In this document: positions 8,363 to 16,977 of the stretch, piece after piece
Layout of the letters: each line of letters starts with the position of its first letter
Position numbering within the stretch: position 1 is the first letter of the stretch
NCBI GenBank assembly: GCA_036350795.1
Contig: JAZBNV010000145.1
Location: 1 to 32,159 of the forward strand
Source of the DNA: JAUVKT01 sp036350795
Lineage (GTDB): Bacteria; Bacteroidota; Bacteroidia; Bacteroidales; VadinHA17
Direction: 5' to 3'
Length of the DNA stretch: 32,159 nucleotides
Notes under the pieces: generated by a model
The model's database searches: none
The model's input: only the letters and a program-made list of their open reading frames with translations
What the model was told of the DNA's origin: nothing
Translations under genes and position numbers: made by a program

Positions 8363-9274
8363 ATGAAAAACTCTATCCCTGCATTACTGGTATTATTGAT
8401 GCTCTTTTTATCCTCGTGTGGAGGAGGAGGTAAAAAGAACTCCAATTTTGTCTTTCCCGAAGCAGATTCACTGCCAATGGCCGAAGTTGAAAACCTCAGC
8501 GACGAAGCTATTGAGGATATTGTCCAGAATATAAGCTCTCCTGTGGAGGTTGCAGCCCTGCTTCAATCGCTCCAGGTACCATATTTTGGAGATATGCTTG
8601 CCTCTACCGAAGCAGCCAAAGGCCTGTCGACCAGTTTTGAGCAGGCTTTACGCCTGGGTATTTATGGTGCTGACCTTGGTTACCTGAATATTTATGAGAA
8701 AACCGGAACATCAATAGAAAACCTCACAACAATTAATGAACTTGCCGATGGAATAAGGGTTGGGCAGTTTTTTGATTTTGAAACACTGAAACGGCTGGCC
8801 ATTAATAAAAATAATCTCGACTCCCTGCTGTTTATGTCTGTTGATTCGTACAACCGGATCGACGATTACCTGAGAGAAAATAACAGGGGCTACCTTTCAG
8901 CACTTATGATTACAGGTGTATGGCTTGAAGCTCAGTATCTTATCTGCAAGGTAGTTAAAGATTACCCTCACGAAGAGATCAGGAACAGGATAGGTGAACA
9001 AAAGATTGTACTCAACGACCTGATGCTTCTGCTCAGCCCCTACAAGGAGTCGAGTGAAGAATACGCAAATCTTTATAAAGATTTTGAAAGGATTAAGGAT
9101 GTTTACAGGGATGTGGAGATTACCTTTACGCCCGGCGAACCTGAAACGGTAGAAGAAGATGGCAGGCTTGTGGTAGTACAGGTGGAAGAGAGTGTTGTTA
9201 CAATGACTGACAGCCAGCTGGAAGACATCATTATATTAATAGATGAAATCAGAAATAAACTAACGTCGAACTAA
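8363..9274 (+). CDS. Predicted lipoprotein, function unknown
   Basis: The ATG at 8363 gives 303 residues starting MKNSIPALLVLLMLFLSSCGG: a lipoprotein signal with lipobox LSSC and then a Gly/Lys spacer. A GTG six codons earlier is in frame but puts extra polar residues before the signal. The mature part is acidic and mostly helical (for example IGEQKIVLNDLMLLLSPYKESSEEYANLYKDFERIKDVYRDVEIT), without Cys or obvious catalytic motifs. I do not recognise the family with certainty. It lies 85 bases after the ABC gene and only 7 bases before the next small secreted protein, so those two are very likely one transcript. It is presumably held in the envelope by its lipid anchor. Confidence 0.75.
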   Translation: MKNSIPALLVLLMLFLSSCGGGGKKNSNFVFPEADSLPMAEVENLSDEAIEDIVQNISSPVEVAALLQSLQVPYFGDMLASTEAAKGLSTSFEQALRLGIYGADLGYLNIYEKTGTSIENLTTINELADGIRVGQFFDFETLKRLAINKNNLDSLLFMSVDSYNRIDDYLRENNRGYLSALMITGVWLEAQYLICKVVKDYPHEEIRNRIGEQKIVLNDLMLLLSPYKESSEEYANLYKDFERIKDVYRDVEITFTPGEPETVEEDGRLVVVQVEESVVTMTDSQLEDIIILIDEIRNKLTSN

Positions 9275-9281
9275 GCCAGAA

Positions 9282-9713
9282 ATGAAAAAGCTACTCTTAG
9301 TATTCGCAATTGCATTTGCAGCAGTTTGTGCCTTCGGACAGGATTCGCAGGATATGGTTGCTCAATGCTCTCTTAGCTCGGGTGATAACACAACAGCTAT
9401 CAAGAATTTTGTAATTAAGCTTCCCGGATCAGCTTCGGCCGACGACCAGCCGGTACACAAGGCAAATATGTACCTGATGAAGAACCAGACCTACCGCTTC
9501 ACAATGTGTAATGCTGATAATTCTGAAGGAGAACTGGTTTTTACCCTCTACGACAATCAAAAACAAATTATCTCATCCTACGTTGAAAAATCGGGAAATA
9601 TATATTCTTCTGTCGATTTTTCCTGTAATAAAACAGGCCTTTACCAGCTCTGGTACAACTTTAAAGACGGTAAAAAAGGATTCGGGGTGGGTATAGTGTC
9701 AATAGTCCGTTAA
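9282..9713 (+). CDS. Small secreted protein, function unknown
   Basis: The 143 residues begin with the signal peptide MKKLLLVFAIAFAAVCAFGQ. The mature domain is about 120 residues and beta-rich, with alternating hydrophobic and polar residues (TYRFTMCNADNSEGELVFTL; GLYQLWYNFKDGKKGFGVGI) and three Cys (mature CSL, CNA, CNK). This suggests a compact periplasmic or surface beta-sandwich. I recognise no named family. It begins 7 bases after the lipoprotein stop and ends one base before the stop of the convergent DUF6427 gene, so no room remains for a terminator between the two converging transcripts. Confidence 0.72.
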   Translation: MKKLLLVFAIAFAAVCAFGQDSQDMVAQCSLSSGDNTTAIKNFVIKLPGSASADDQPVHKANMYLMKNQTYRFTMCNADNSEGELVFTLYDNQKQIISSYVEKSGNIYSSVDFSCNKTGLYQLWYNFKDGKKGFGVGIVSIVR

Positions 9714-9714
9714 A

Positions 9715-10713
9715 TCAGATATTATAGATTCTCAGAACCTGCAGACCAACTATCAGAATACAGACAATAGCAAATACAATATTTGCTATTTTTTTATTCC
9801 TGACAAAAACCAGGAAGTGGCTCAGGAGGTATGATGCCGGTATCAGGACAATATAGAACAATTCAACCGAGGCTCCCGGAACAAGGAAGAAGGTCGCAAG
9901 AGCAAAAACAAGCATCCAGATAAGAAGTGAAAATATTTTACGTGTCCTGATTTTCTTTGCATTATAGCGTCCGAGCAGGTGAACAAGCGAAATAATAATA
10001 ATTAAGGCACCTGTACATATCGCTATCAGATCGGCAGTCGTCCATAAATAAGCAGGAGAACCTTTAAGAATATTATTAATTAAACGGTCTTTGATTATCG
10101 AAAGATCATGGCCACCAATGTAGTATATGGCCAAAGCAACCAGGTAAGGTGTGATTAATCCAAACACCGACAGGAATATTTCCCTGAGGTATAAAGTCCT
10201 GATAATCAGGATTGCAATTATTATTACAGGAAATAACCATAAGATATTGGCATAAAACATTGATGCCAGTCCCAGAAGCAATGAGGCATCAAAATAATTA
10301 TAGGCAATTCCGGGTTTACGGTAAGATCCAATTACCCTGTCGATGGCAATAATAAGAAGAAGGGTGGCTGGCAGAACCGGATTAAAGGTCTGGAGATTTA
10401 TAAAGAAGCCTGATAGAATAACATATACCGACGATGGAAGCAGGGTACGTTCGGTAATAAAGAAAAGCCTGGTATTAAAGTTTGACAGGTAAAATGCAAT
10501 AATAAGTACAAGGATAAATCCTGAAACAGACCTTGCAAAGGCATTGTCTCCCAGCACAGAGTCGATAAAGAGAAAAAGCGGCATAGCATTCTCACTGTAA
10601 TATGCTGTAAGCTGGGCAGGACTAATAAACTGGTACATCCACAGCAATACTCCTGTTAATATAACCAGTAAGATAGACCCCGGTCCGATGCTCCTGTAAT
10701 ATTTTAATAACAT
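9715..10713 (-). CDS. DUF6427 family multi-pass membrane protein
   Basis: This 332-residue polytopic protein has roughly ten hydrophobic segments, beginning RSIGPGSILLVILTGVLLWM and ending IVFAIVCILIVGLQVL, with a conserved-looking NFNTRLFFITERTLLPSSVY in the middle. The pattern matches the Bacteroidota-specific family that I know as DUF6427. Some older database entries mislabel it as a beta-carotene monooxygenase. No catalytic motif is visible and the function is unknown. The ATG at 10713 lies one base after the purD stop at 10715, so translation is probably coupled to PurD. Confidence 0.65.
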   Translation of the reverse strand: MLLKYYRSIGPGSILLVILTGVLLWMYQFISPAQLTAYYSENAMPLFLFIDSVLGDNAFARSVSGFILVLIIAFYLSNFNTRLFFITERTLLPSSVYVILSGFFINLQTFNPVLPATLLLIIAIDRVIGSYRKPGIAYNYFDASLLLGLASMFYANILWLFPVIIIAILIIRTLYLREIFLSVFGLITPYLVALAIYYIGGHDLSIIKDRLINNILKGSPAYLWTTADLIAICTGALIIIISLVHLLGRYNAKKIRTRKIFSLLIWMLVFALATFFLVPGASVELFYIVLIPASYLLSHFLVFVRNKKIANIVFAIVCILIVGLQVLRIYNI

Positions 10714-10714
10714 A

Positions 10715-11986
10715 TTATTTCAGGTCAAATCCAATGTCTTTCCTGTAATACTTTCCCTCGAAATTAATAATCTCAGCATTCCTGAAAGAAGTTTCAAGCG
10801 CCTTATCCATTCCATCTGCAAGCGAACTTATTGCGATAACCCTGCCGCCTGATGTCAGAAGCCTGCCGCTTACATTTTCTGTCCCTGCGTGGAAGAGTAT
10901 TGAGCCTTCGGTCTTATCCGTTCCCGATATAATTTTCCCCTTTTCATAGTCCCCCGGGTATCCTCCGGAAACGAGCATCACTGTAATTACAGTATTATCA
11001 TCGATTATAAGTTCCCTTGTATCCAGGTTTTGTTCTGCAACACCCATCATCAGATCCATAAGATCACTCTTTATCCTCGGAATCACAACCTCAGCTTCAG
11101 GATCGCCCATCCTTACATTGTATTCAATTACTTTAGGATCGCCGGAGCAATTCATTAATCCGATAAAGATAAATCCCCTGTAATCGATGCCCTCCTGTGC
11201 CAGGCCACTTAGTGTGGGCTTAATAATCCTGTCTTCAACTTTATCCAGAAAATCCCTGCCTGCGAATGGAACAGGCGAAATTGCCCCCATACCCCCGGTA
11301 TTTAAGCCCGTATCTCCCTCTCCTATCCTTTTGTAATCCTTGGCTTCGGGTAACAGTTTATAGGATTTTCCATCGGTAAGCACAAAAACAGATAGTTCAA
11401 TACCACTGAGGTGCTCCTCTATTACAACCTTAGAGCCTGCCTGCCCAAACTTACCTTCAAACATTAAATTCAGTTCATTTACCGCCTCATCATAATCATC
11501 AAGTATAAGAACACCCTTACCTGCTGCCAGGCCATCTGCTTTAAGAACATAGGGCGGATTCATTGTCTTCAGAAAGTCTTTTGCTTCTTCAAAGGTCTCG
11601 ATGCTAAAACTCCTGTATTCAGCGGTGGGTATATTATATTTCTTCATAAAGTCTTTGGCAAATTCCTTGCTCCCTTCAAGAAGAGCTCCCCTGGCGTCAG
11701 GCCCGATAAGAGGGATATGGCTGATCTCATGATCTGCTTCAAATTTATCCCTTATACCATCTACCAGCGGCCCCTCGGGACCTACAATCAGCATATCAAT
11801 CTTCTTTGAAAGAACAAAGCTTTTTAGTTCCTCCATATTTGCCAGGTCTATGCTTACATTTTCACCATGCAGGCGGGTACCTCCGTTTCCGGGCGAAGTA
11901 TAAATCTTTTTAACCTTGCTGCTCTGTGCAATTTTCCAGGCAAAGGCATGCTCCCTGCCTCCCGATCCTATAATCAATACCTTCAT
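10715..11986 (-). CDS. purD: Phosphoribosylamine-glycine ligase (GAR synthetase)
   Basis: PurD joins 5-phosphoribosylamine and glycine using ATP to give glycinamide ribonucleotide, the second step of de novo purine synthesis in the cytosol. The 423 residues match the normal length. The N-terminal nucleotide-binding motif GSGGREHAFAWKI is at 7-19, GPEGPLVDGI near 69-78, the ATP-grasp segment LKADGLAAGKGVLILD near 148-163, NTGGMGAISPVP near 226-237, and the metal-binding region NVRMGDPEAEVV near 291-302. All look intact. It is transcribed after the deacetylase with a 46-base gap and directly before DUF6427. No other purine genes are nearby. Confidence 0.97.
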   Translation of the reverse strand: MKVLIIGSGGREHAFAWKIAQSSKVKKIYTSPGNGGTRLHGENVSIDLANMEELKSFVLSKKIDMLIVGPEGPLVDGIRDKFEADHEISHIPLIGPDARGALLEGSKEFAKDFMKKYNIPTAEYRSFSIETFEEAKDFLKTMNPPYVLKADGLAAGKGVLILDDYDEAVNELNLMFEGKFGQAGSKVVIEEHLSGIELSVFVLTDGKSYKLLPEAKDYKRIGEGDTGLNTGGMGAISPVPFAGRDFLDKVEDRIIKPTLSGLAQEGIDYRGFIFIGLMNCSGDPKVIEYNVRMGDPEAEVVIPRIKSDLMDLMMGVAEQNLDTRELIIDDNTVITVMLVSGGYPGDYEKGKIISGTDKTEGSILFHAGTENVSGRLLTSGGRVIAISSLADGMDKALETSFRNAEIINFEGKYYRKDIGFDLK

Positions 11987-12032
11987 ATTCGATTTTTTTC
12001 AAAAATAGCATATACTACCTAGAATTAATAAT

Positions 12033-12659
12033 TTAGCCGGCCTTTATTAAGTCTTCGAAAAGCTCGCCAAAAGAATAGCCCTCCGACCTGCAAAGTTCAA
12101 TAATATCCCCGAGCAGGTCCGGAACATTACTTTTACTGTTATCGTGCAGAACAATCAGCGAGCCCGGCCTCAGGTACTTTTTAATTATTTTTAGCACCTG
12201 CTCTTTATCCAGCCTGTTGTCAAAATCATAGGGCATCAGGTCCCAGAATACTATTCTGTATCTTTTCCTGAGCCAATAATACTGACATGGTCCTATTGCC
12301 CCATAGGGAGGCCGGAAGAATATTGAACCTGAATATTTCTCTCCCTCCTTAACATCCGCAATATATTTCCTGAACCCGCTTGATGTACCCCTTATATGAT
12401 CATATCCATGATTCCCGATCGAAAATCCCCGCTGCCGTATTTTTTGAGCCAGGTCCGGACTGGTAAGGATATTCCTTCCGGTCAAAAAGAAAGTTGCCGG
12501 AACCCTGTACTGCTCAAGAATGCTTAGTATCCTTTCTGTTTTCCCCGGTGTGGGCCCGTCGTCAAAAGTAAGGTATACTTTATTTGCTGAAACAGGAACC
12601 CGGAAAACTGCCTTATGATAAAACAGGCTCAGTAATATAGATGGCCTGAAGTATCTCAT
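12033..12659 (-). CDS. NodB-type polysaccharide deacetylase
   Basis: The 208-residue protein has the five NodB motifs of carbohydrate esterase family 4: TFDDGPTPGKT (Asp33, Asp34), the metal site GNHGYDH (His84, His88), RPPYG (116-120), FWDLMPYDFD (Asp140), and LIVLHD (His172). Such enzymes remove N-acetyl groups from GlcNAc/MurNAc polymers using a divalent metal. The first 25 residues are hydrophobic at 7-14 but give no clear signal peptide, so its location is uncertain. Its ATG overlaps the stop of the DUF2723 gene by the four bases ATGA (12656-12659), implying translational coupling to a membrane glycosyltransferase. It may therefore act on an envelope glycan or glycoprotein; that role is inference. 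Confidence 0.9.
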   Translation of the reverse strand: MRYFRPSILLSLFYHKAVFRVPVSANKVYLTFDDGPTPGKTERILSILEQYRVPATFFLTGRNILTSPDLAQKIRQRGFSIGNHGYDHIRGTSSGFRKYIADVKEGEKYSGSIFFRPPYGAIGPCQYYWLRKRYRIVFWDLMPYDFDNRLDKEQVLKIIKKYLRPGSLIVLHDNSKSNVPDLLGDIIELCRSEGYSFGELFEDLIKAG

Positions 12660-15600
12660 CTGTAAACCTGCTGACCATAGAGCTCGGTATAATATAACTC
12701 CATTTTTTCCTCGATCTTTGCCGCAATATCATCCAGACCATAGCCTTTTGCAATACTGTAAGAGCCCCTGAGTGCTTCAAGGTTAATGGCATTAAGCAGG
12801 TTAAGTCCATACCTGTGTACCGGATCCAGGCTAACTGCGTAATCCAGAATCTCCATACTCCGGTTTACTATTTGTGCGCATAAATCACTCCCCTCATCAA
12901 ATTCACCGGCAAGAAAATAAGCTTCAAGCAGGTTAAGGCTATAATAGCCGTGTGGCACCTTTTGTTCGGGGATTACTTCCCTGCACCTGGCAAGTACATC
13001 TCTTGCCCTTACTGTATCGCCTTCCAGCGAAAGTTCTATAGCGAGTATCCCGAACATTCTCCTGAAATTACTGAACATTCTCCTGTTATTCTCATCAAGA
13101 TATACTCCGGGATCAGAAGCATTGCCCCACTTAAACTCTGTCATCATATTATTGTACATCCTGTCGGTATCAACCTCACCATATTCAGGCAAAGCAAATC
13201 GGGCAGTGTCAACCGGTACAATCCTGTATGCAAGCCCTTCCATCTGGAAATACTTGTCGAGCCCTTTGTAGTTCTGAGGAGGAACGGTTGTAGAATAATA
13301 TACAGGCCTCTCCCATTTATTTGTTGCCAGCAGATCCATAATTAAAAGATCGTTTTTATACATCTCCCTGCCAGGGTATCGCCAGATAATTCTATCTGAA
13401 AGACGATCATACAACTCAGGTCGTACAGTGCCATTTTTCTTCACCCTGCCGGTGTCGACAGGAATTATAAAACTTTGTACCGGGATATAATTAAAATAAT
13501 CTCCCCTGCCGGTAAAGTCAATCTTGGCTGTGCGGTCGTCCATTGCCACAAAGTTAAGTACGTCTTCAATATCCACGGGGCGCGATATCTGAGGCACAAG
13601 CGGCAGCTGTTCCCTTCTTCCCGGCGAATATTTCCCTGCATCGAGGGTAATGGGCAGCGGATCCGATTTATAGGCCTTCTGTCGCATCATCTCTATATAC
13701 CATCCTGCATTCAGGTAACTGAGGTTGGCAACCCTTACATCTGTTCTTACCTCCTCTACATCCTGTACATACCAGAGGGGGAAGGAATCATTATCGCCAT
13801 AGGTAAATAGTATGGCATTTTCGGCTACCGAATTAAGGTAATTGGCCCCTATATCCCTGGCTGTATACCTGCCCGACCTGTTATGATCGTCATGGTTTTG
13901 TTGCAGCATCAGCAATGGAACAGCGACCAGGGCTATGAGAAAAGCCAGGGGCAGGGCAATCTTTCTCCCGGTAAGGCCCGATAAGAGATCAAAAAGCATA
14001 TAGAAGCCCATGCCAATCCATATTGTGAAAGCGAAGAAAGATGCAGCATAGGCATAATCTCTCTCACGGGGCTGAAGGGGATACTGGTTAAGGTATACAA
14101 CTATAGCAAGACCGGTCATTACAAAGAGAGTAAGCACAACCCAGAAACTGTTTCGCCTCCTTCGGTATTGCCATATCATACCTGCAATTCCAAATAAGAG
14201 CGGAAGAAAATAATATGTATTGCGGGCCGGGTTTTCCTCCAGGGATGCAGGCATATCCTTACTGTTGCCAAGTCTCAGGTTATCAATGCCTTTAATGCCA
14301 CTTATCCAGTTGCCATCCAGTACATTTCCATTACCCTGGATATCATTCTGTCTTCCTGCAAAATTCCACATAAAGTAGCGCCAGTACATATAACCTACCT
14401 GGTACCTGAAGAAGAACTTCAGGTTTTCGCCAAAGGTCGGTATTACATATTCCCTGTTGCCGGCCCCGCTTGCTATACTAAGCTTCTTTCCCTTAATATT
14501 GGCCCAGTACCTGTACTCCCTGATATGATCGGGCTGATCGCTGTACATCCTCGGGAAAATAGTTGTGAACCTGCTATCATATTTGTACTCATTCCGGTCA
14601 TAGGGTTCATATTTATCTTCCGTTTTGATATAGCCACCGGTTTTATTGTTTACATCAATCACCGGTGCCGAATAGTAATGACCCGTTAAGAGGGGAGTGC
14701 TGCCATATTGTTCACGGTTTACATAATATATCAGTGAAAAAGGGTCTGAAGGATCGTTCTGGTTCATCGGGGGCCGGGCGTTTGCCCTTATCATAATTAG
14801 TGCAATCGATGAATACCCGATCATAATTGCAGTAAGGAGGGTAAAGAGGAAATTCATCATTACAAGCTTCTTCTTTATTGAATACCTGATTCCCCATGTA
14901 AGAACTGCAACCAGTGTAATAATGTATATATATAAGCCCGAGTTAAAAGGCAGGCTTAGTGTATTAACAAAAAACAATTCAAACCATCCGGCAAATTTCA
15001 GGGTATATGGCAGGAGTATAAAAACCAGTAAAAACAATATAAGCGCTGAAACGAGTAAGGCTTTTAGTATTCCCCTGTTACTGGCTTTAAATTTCCTGAA
15101 GTAATAAACCAGTACTATCGCCGGCAGGGCCAGCAGGTTTAAAAGATGAACACCAATGGAAAGGCCCATCAGATAGGCAATCAGGACAAGCCATCTTCCC
15201 GAATAGTCTTTATCTGCTTCATTTTCCCATTTCAGTATAGCCCAGAATACAACTGCTGTAAAAAGGGATGATGTTGCATAAACCTCTCCTTCAACTGCTG
15301 AAAACCAGAAAGTATCAGAAAATGCATAAGCAAGGGCACCAATTACTCCGGCAGATATAAGGGAAAGTGAAATCGTCCTGTTTTTATTTATTTCCTCTTC
15401 CCCTATTATTTTTGCTACCAGGTGAACAATGGTCCAGTAAAGGAACATAATAGTGAAGGCTGAAGCCAGCACCGACATTATGTTAACCATCAGCGCTGCT
15501 TTGCTGTGGTCGCCAAAAGCAAAAAGGGTAAATATTCTGCCCAGTATAAGAAAGAAAGGTGCTCCGGGAGGATGACCAACCTGGAGTTTCCATGCCGATA

Positions 15601-15727
15601 GAATAAATTCTCCGCAATCCCAGAAACTGACTGTTGGCTCAACTGTTAAAAGATAGGTAAGGGCAGAAATCAGAAATATGATCCAGCCTGTAATACGGTT
15701 TATTCTTTTAAATTCGGGTGCTAGCAT
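12656..15727 (-). CDS. DUF2723 / TMEM260-like membrane glycosyltransferase
   Basis: The 1023-residue protein has a DUF2723 region in its first ~200 residues, with the diagnostic VEPTVSFWDCGEFILSAWKL and VGHPPGAPFFLILGR. About 12-14 membrane segments follow up to residue ~615, then a soluble C-terminal region of some 400 residues ending in TPR-like helices (YYSLNLLEAYFLAGEFDEG; LNLLNAINLEALRG). The FWDxxEF acidic motif in the first periplasmic loop resembles the catalytic loop of GT-C enzymes. The eukaryotic relative TMEM260 is a protein O-mannosyltransferase, so a lipid-linked sugar transferase acting in the periplasm is likely, but the bacterial substrate is unknown. It is followed with a 4-base overlap by the deacetylase and preceded after 34 bases by the glycosylase gene. 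Confidence 0.85.
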   Translation of the reverse strand: MLAPEFKRINRITGWIIFLISALTYLLTVEPTVSFWDCGEFILSAWKLQVGHPPGAPFFLILGRIFTLFAFGDHSKAALMVNIMSVLASAFTIMFLYWTIVHLVAKIIGEEEINKNRTISLSLISAGVIGALAYAFSDTFWFSAVEGEVYATSSLFTAVVFWAILKWENEADKDYSGRWLVLIAYLMGLSIGVHLLNLLALPAIVLVYYFRKFKASNRGILKALLVSALILFLLVFILLPYTLKFAGWFELFFVNTLSLPFNSGLYIYIITLVAVLTWGIRYSIKKKLVMMNFLFTLLTAIMIGYSSIALIMIRANARPPMNQNDPSDPFSLIYYVNREQYGSTPLLTGHYYSAPVIDVNNKTGGYIKTEDKYEPYDRNEYKYDSRFTTIFPRMYSDQPDHIREYRYWANIKGKKLSIASGAGNREYVIPTFGENLKFFFRYQVGYMYWRYFMWNFAGRQNDIQGNGNVLDGNWISGIKGIDNLRLGNSKDMPASLEENPARNTYYFLPLLFGIAGMIWQYRRRRNSFWVVLTLFVMTGLAIVVYLNQYPLQPRERDYAYAASFFAFTIWIGMGFYMLFDLLSGLTGRKIALPLAFLIALVAVPLLMLQQNHDDHNRSGRYTARDIGANYLNSVAENAILFTYGDNDSFPLWYVQDVEEVRTDVRVANLSYLNAGWYIEMMRQKAYKSDPLPITLDAGKYSPGRREQLPLVPQISRPVDIEDVLNFVAMDDRTAKIDFTGRGDYFNYIPVQSFIIPVDTGRVKKNGTVRPELYDRLSDRIIWRYPGREMYKNDLLIMDLLATNKWERPVYYSTTVPPQNYKGLDKYFQMEGLAYRIVPVDTARFALPEYGEVDTDRMYNNMMTEFKWGNASDPGVYLDENNRRMFSNFRRMFGILAIELSLEGDTVRARDVLARCREVIPEQKVPHGYYSLNLLEAYFLAGEFDEGSDLCAQIVNRSMEILDYAVSLDPVHRYGLNLLNAINLEALRGSYSIAKGYGLDDIAAKIEEKMELYYTELYGQQVYR

Positions 15728-15761
15728 CTGACTTATTTTTTGTTTTCAAAGATAAGGCATC

Positions 15762-16289
15762 TTATGTTTTTTTCTCTTCCGTCTCAACCATAAATCTCCA
15801 TTCCTTCTCTGTCCATGGCAAGCCTGCATAGTCAATTCCAATCCTGGGCCCTGTGATTACAGGAGGCTTATAAGTATCGTCTTCAATCCATATCCTGTTT
15901 GATGTTACAAGGTCAAGGCCATAAAAACTGCGGTTTATACCGAGCTCCCTGGCCAGCTTTCCCGGTCCGTTAAAGCCTTCTATTCCGCGTATCAAAACAG
16001 CCTGGGGGACATCATATACCGCAGTTACAACATTTAACATCCAGTATATTCCATAGATAAGATAGACATAAACAAAGCCCCCCTCATCAAACATAACCCT
16101 GGTTCTGGGGGTATTGCCCCTGCTTGCATGACAGGCCCTATCCTCGCTCCCGCGGTAGGCCTCTGTTTCAGTTATCCTGTATTTCTTCTCCTTACCTGCA
16201 GTACCAGCTATTACAATCATCTTACCAAGCAGGTCGGGTGCCACCTCCAGCACATCCCTGGTAAAGAAACTGCGGTCCATTCTCCCCAT
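15762..16289 (-). CDS. DNA-3-methyladenine glycosylase (AAG/MPG family)
   Basis: The enzyme excises alkylated and deaminated purines in base-excision repair. Taking ATG 16289 gives about 175 residues beginning MGRMDRSFFTRDVLEVAPDL, which is the usual N-terminus. A frame extending to 16376 adds 29 hydrophobic residues not expected for this family. Family hallmarks are PDLLGKMIV, the catalytic TETEAYRG (Glu within YRITETEAY), ACHASRGNTPRT, GGFVYVYLIYGIYWMLNVVT, VLIRGIEG, and the C-terminal GPRIGIDYAG. It lacks iron-sulfur or HhH motifs, so it is not AlkA or Tag. It is the first gene of the minus-strand run and diverges from rplM across 227 bases. Confidence 0.9.
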   Translation of the reverse strand: MGRMDRSFFTRDVLEVAPDLLGKMIVIAGTAGKEKKYRITETEAYRGSEDRACHASRGNTPRTRVMFDEGGFVYVYLIYGIYWMLNVVTAVYDVPQAVLIRGIEGFNGPGKLARELGINRSFYGLDLVTSNRIWIEDDTYKPPVITGPRIGIDYAGLPWTEKEWRFMVETEEKKT

Positions 16290-16447
16290 AAATTCAATTT
16301 TATCCAATAGCCATGTAATTTTATTATAAAGCATAAAATAAGCTGGCAGGAACAGTGAATATATCAATTTAAGCACTTATTCTATCAGTTTGAAACTGTG
16401 CAGTATAATAATTCATAATGATAATTCTTTTTTTTCAAATATTATTG

Positions 16448-16455
16448 TACTTTTG
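16448..16455 (+). promoter_or_regulatory. Putative -7 box of the rplM operon
   Basis: TACTTTTG matches TAnnTTTG exactly and lies 61 bases before the GTG start. Transcription would begin near 16461, leaving a leader of about 55 bases that carries the hairpin at 16468-16485. No well-spaced TTG was found. Confidence 0.45.
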
Positions 16456-16467
16456 CAGTCCGAAATT

Positions 16468-16485
16468 ACAGGAGGTATATCCTGT
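16468..16485 (+). promoter_or_regulatory. Hairpin in the rplM leader
   Basis: ACAGGA (16468-16473) and TCCTGT (16480-16485) pair around the 6-base loop GGTATA. It lies just after the likely transcription start and 31 bases before the GTG. Its position suits an autoregulatory ribosomal-protein leader, but the role is inference from location only. The GGAGG it contains is too far from the start to be a ribosome-binding site. Confidence 0.4.
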
Positions 16486-16516
16486 TTATTGGTTAAAATA
16501 TTAAAATTAAACTAAC

Positions 16517-16972
16517 GTGGACACATTAAGCTACAAAACTGTATCTGCAAACAAGGCAACGGTTGTGAAGGAATGGCTCCTGGTAGATGCAAGTGGTGAA
16601 ACACTTGGCCGCATGGCATCGAAAGTAGCCAAAATCCTCAGGGGTAAGCATAAAACCAGCTTTACTCCTCATGTTGACTGTGGTGATAACGTAGTTGTTA
16701 TCAATGCAGAGAAAGTCCTTTTGTCAGGGAACAAATGGAGCGACAAACAGTACATCAGGCACACGGGCTATCCCGGGGGCCAGAGAATTACTCCCGCAGA
16801 CGAAATGCTAACTAAAAAACCTGTTTTCCTTGTAGAGAATGCTATCAGGGGTATGTTACCAAAGAACAGGCTTGGCAGAGAGCTTTTTCGTAATCTGTAT
16901 GTTTATGAGGGCGATGCTCACAAGCATGAAGCGCAGCAGCCCAGGAAAATTGAATTAGATAAAATTAAGTAA
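16517..16972 (+). CDS. rplM: 50S ribosomal protein L13
   Basis: The 151-residue protein begins at a GTG: MDTLSYKTVSANKATVVKEWLLVDASGE matches the standard Bacteroidota L13 N-terminus, and no ATG lies nearby in frame. Family motifs include TLGRMASKVAKILRGKHK, FTPHVDCGDNVVVINAEKV, RHTGYPGGQ, and NAIRGMLPKNRLGRELFRNLYVYEGDAHKHEAQQP. L13 is an early-assembly protein of the large subunit. It opens the translation operon and is followed five bases later by S9. A single promoter box and a hairpin lie in its leader. Confidence 0.97.
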   Translation: MDTLSYKTVSANKATVVKEWLLVDASGETLGRMASKVAKILRGKHKTSFTPHVDCGDNVVVINAEKVLLSGNKWSDKQYIRHTGYPGGQRITPADEMLTKKPVFLVENAIRGMLPKNRLGRELFRNLYVYEGDAHKHEAQQPRKIELDKIK

Positions 16973-16977
16973 GAAGC

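Noticed and set aside
16290..16376. Hydrophobic N-terminal extension of the DNA glycosylase
   Set aside because: Family members start near MDRSFF; a membrane-like extension on a DNA repair enzyme is unlikely, so the internal ATG was used.
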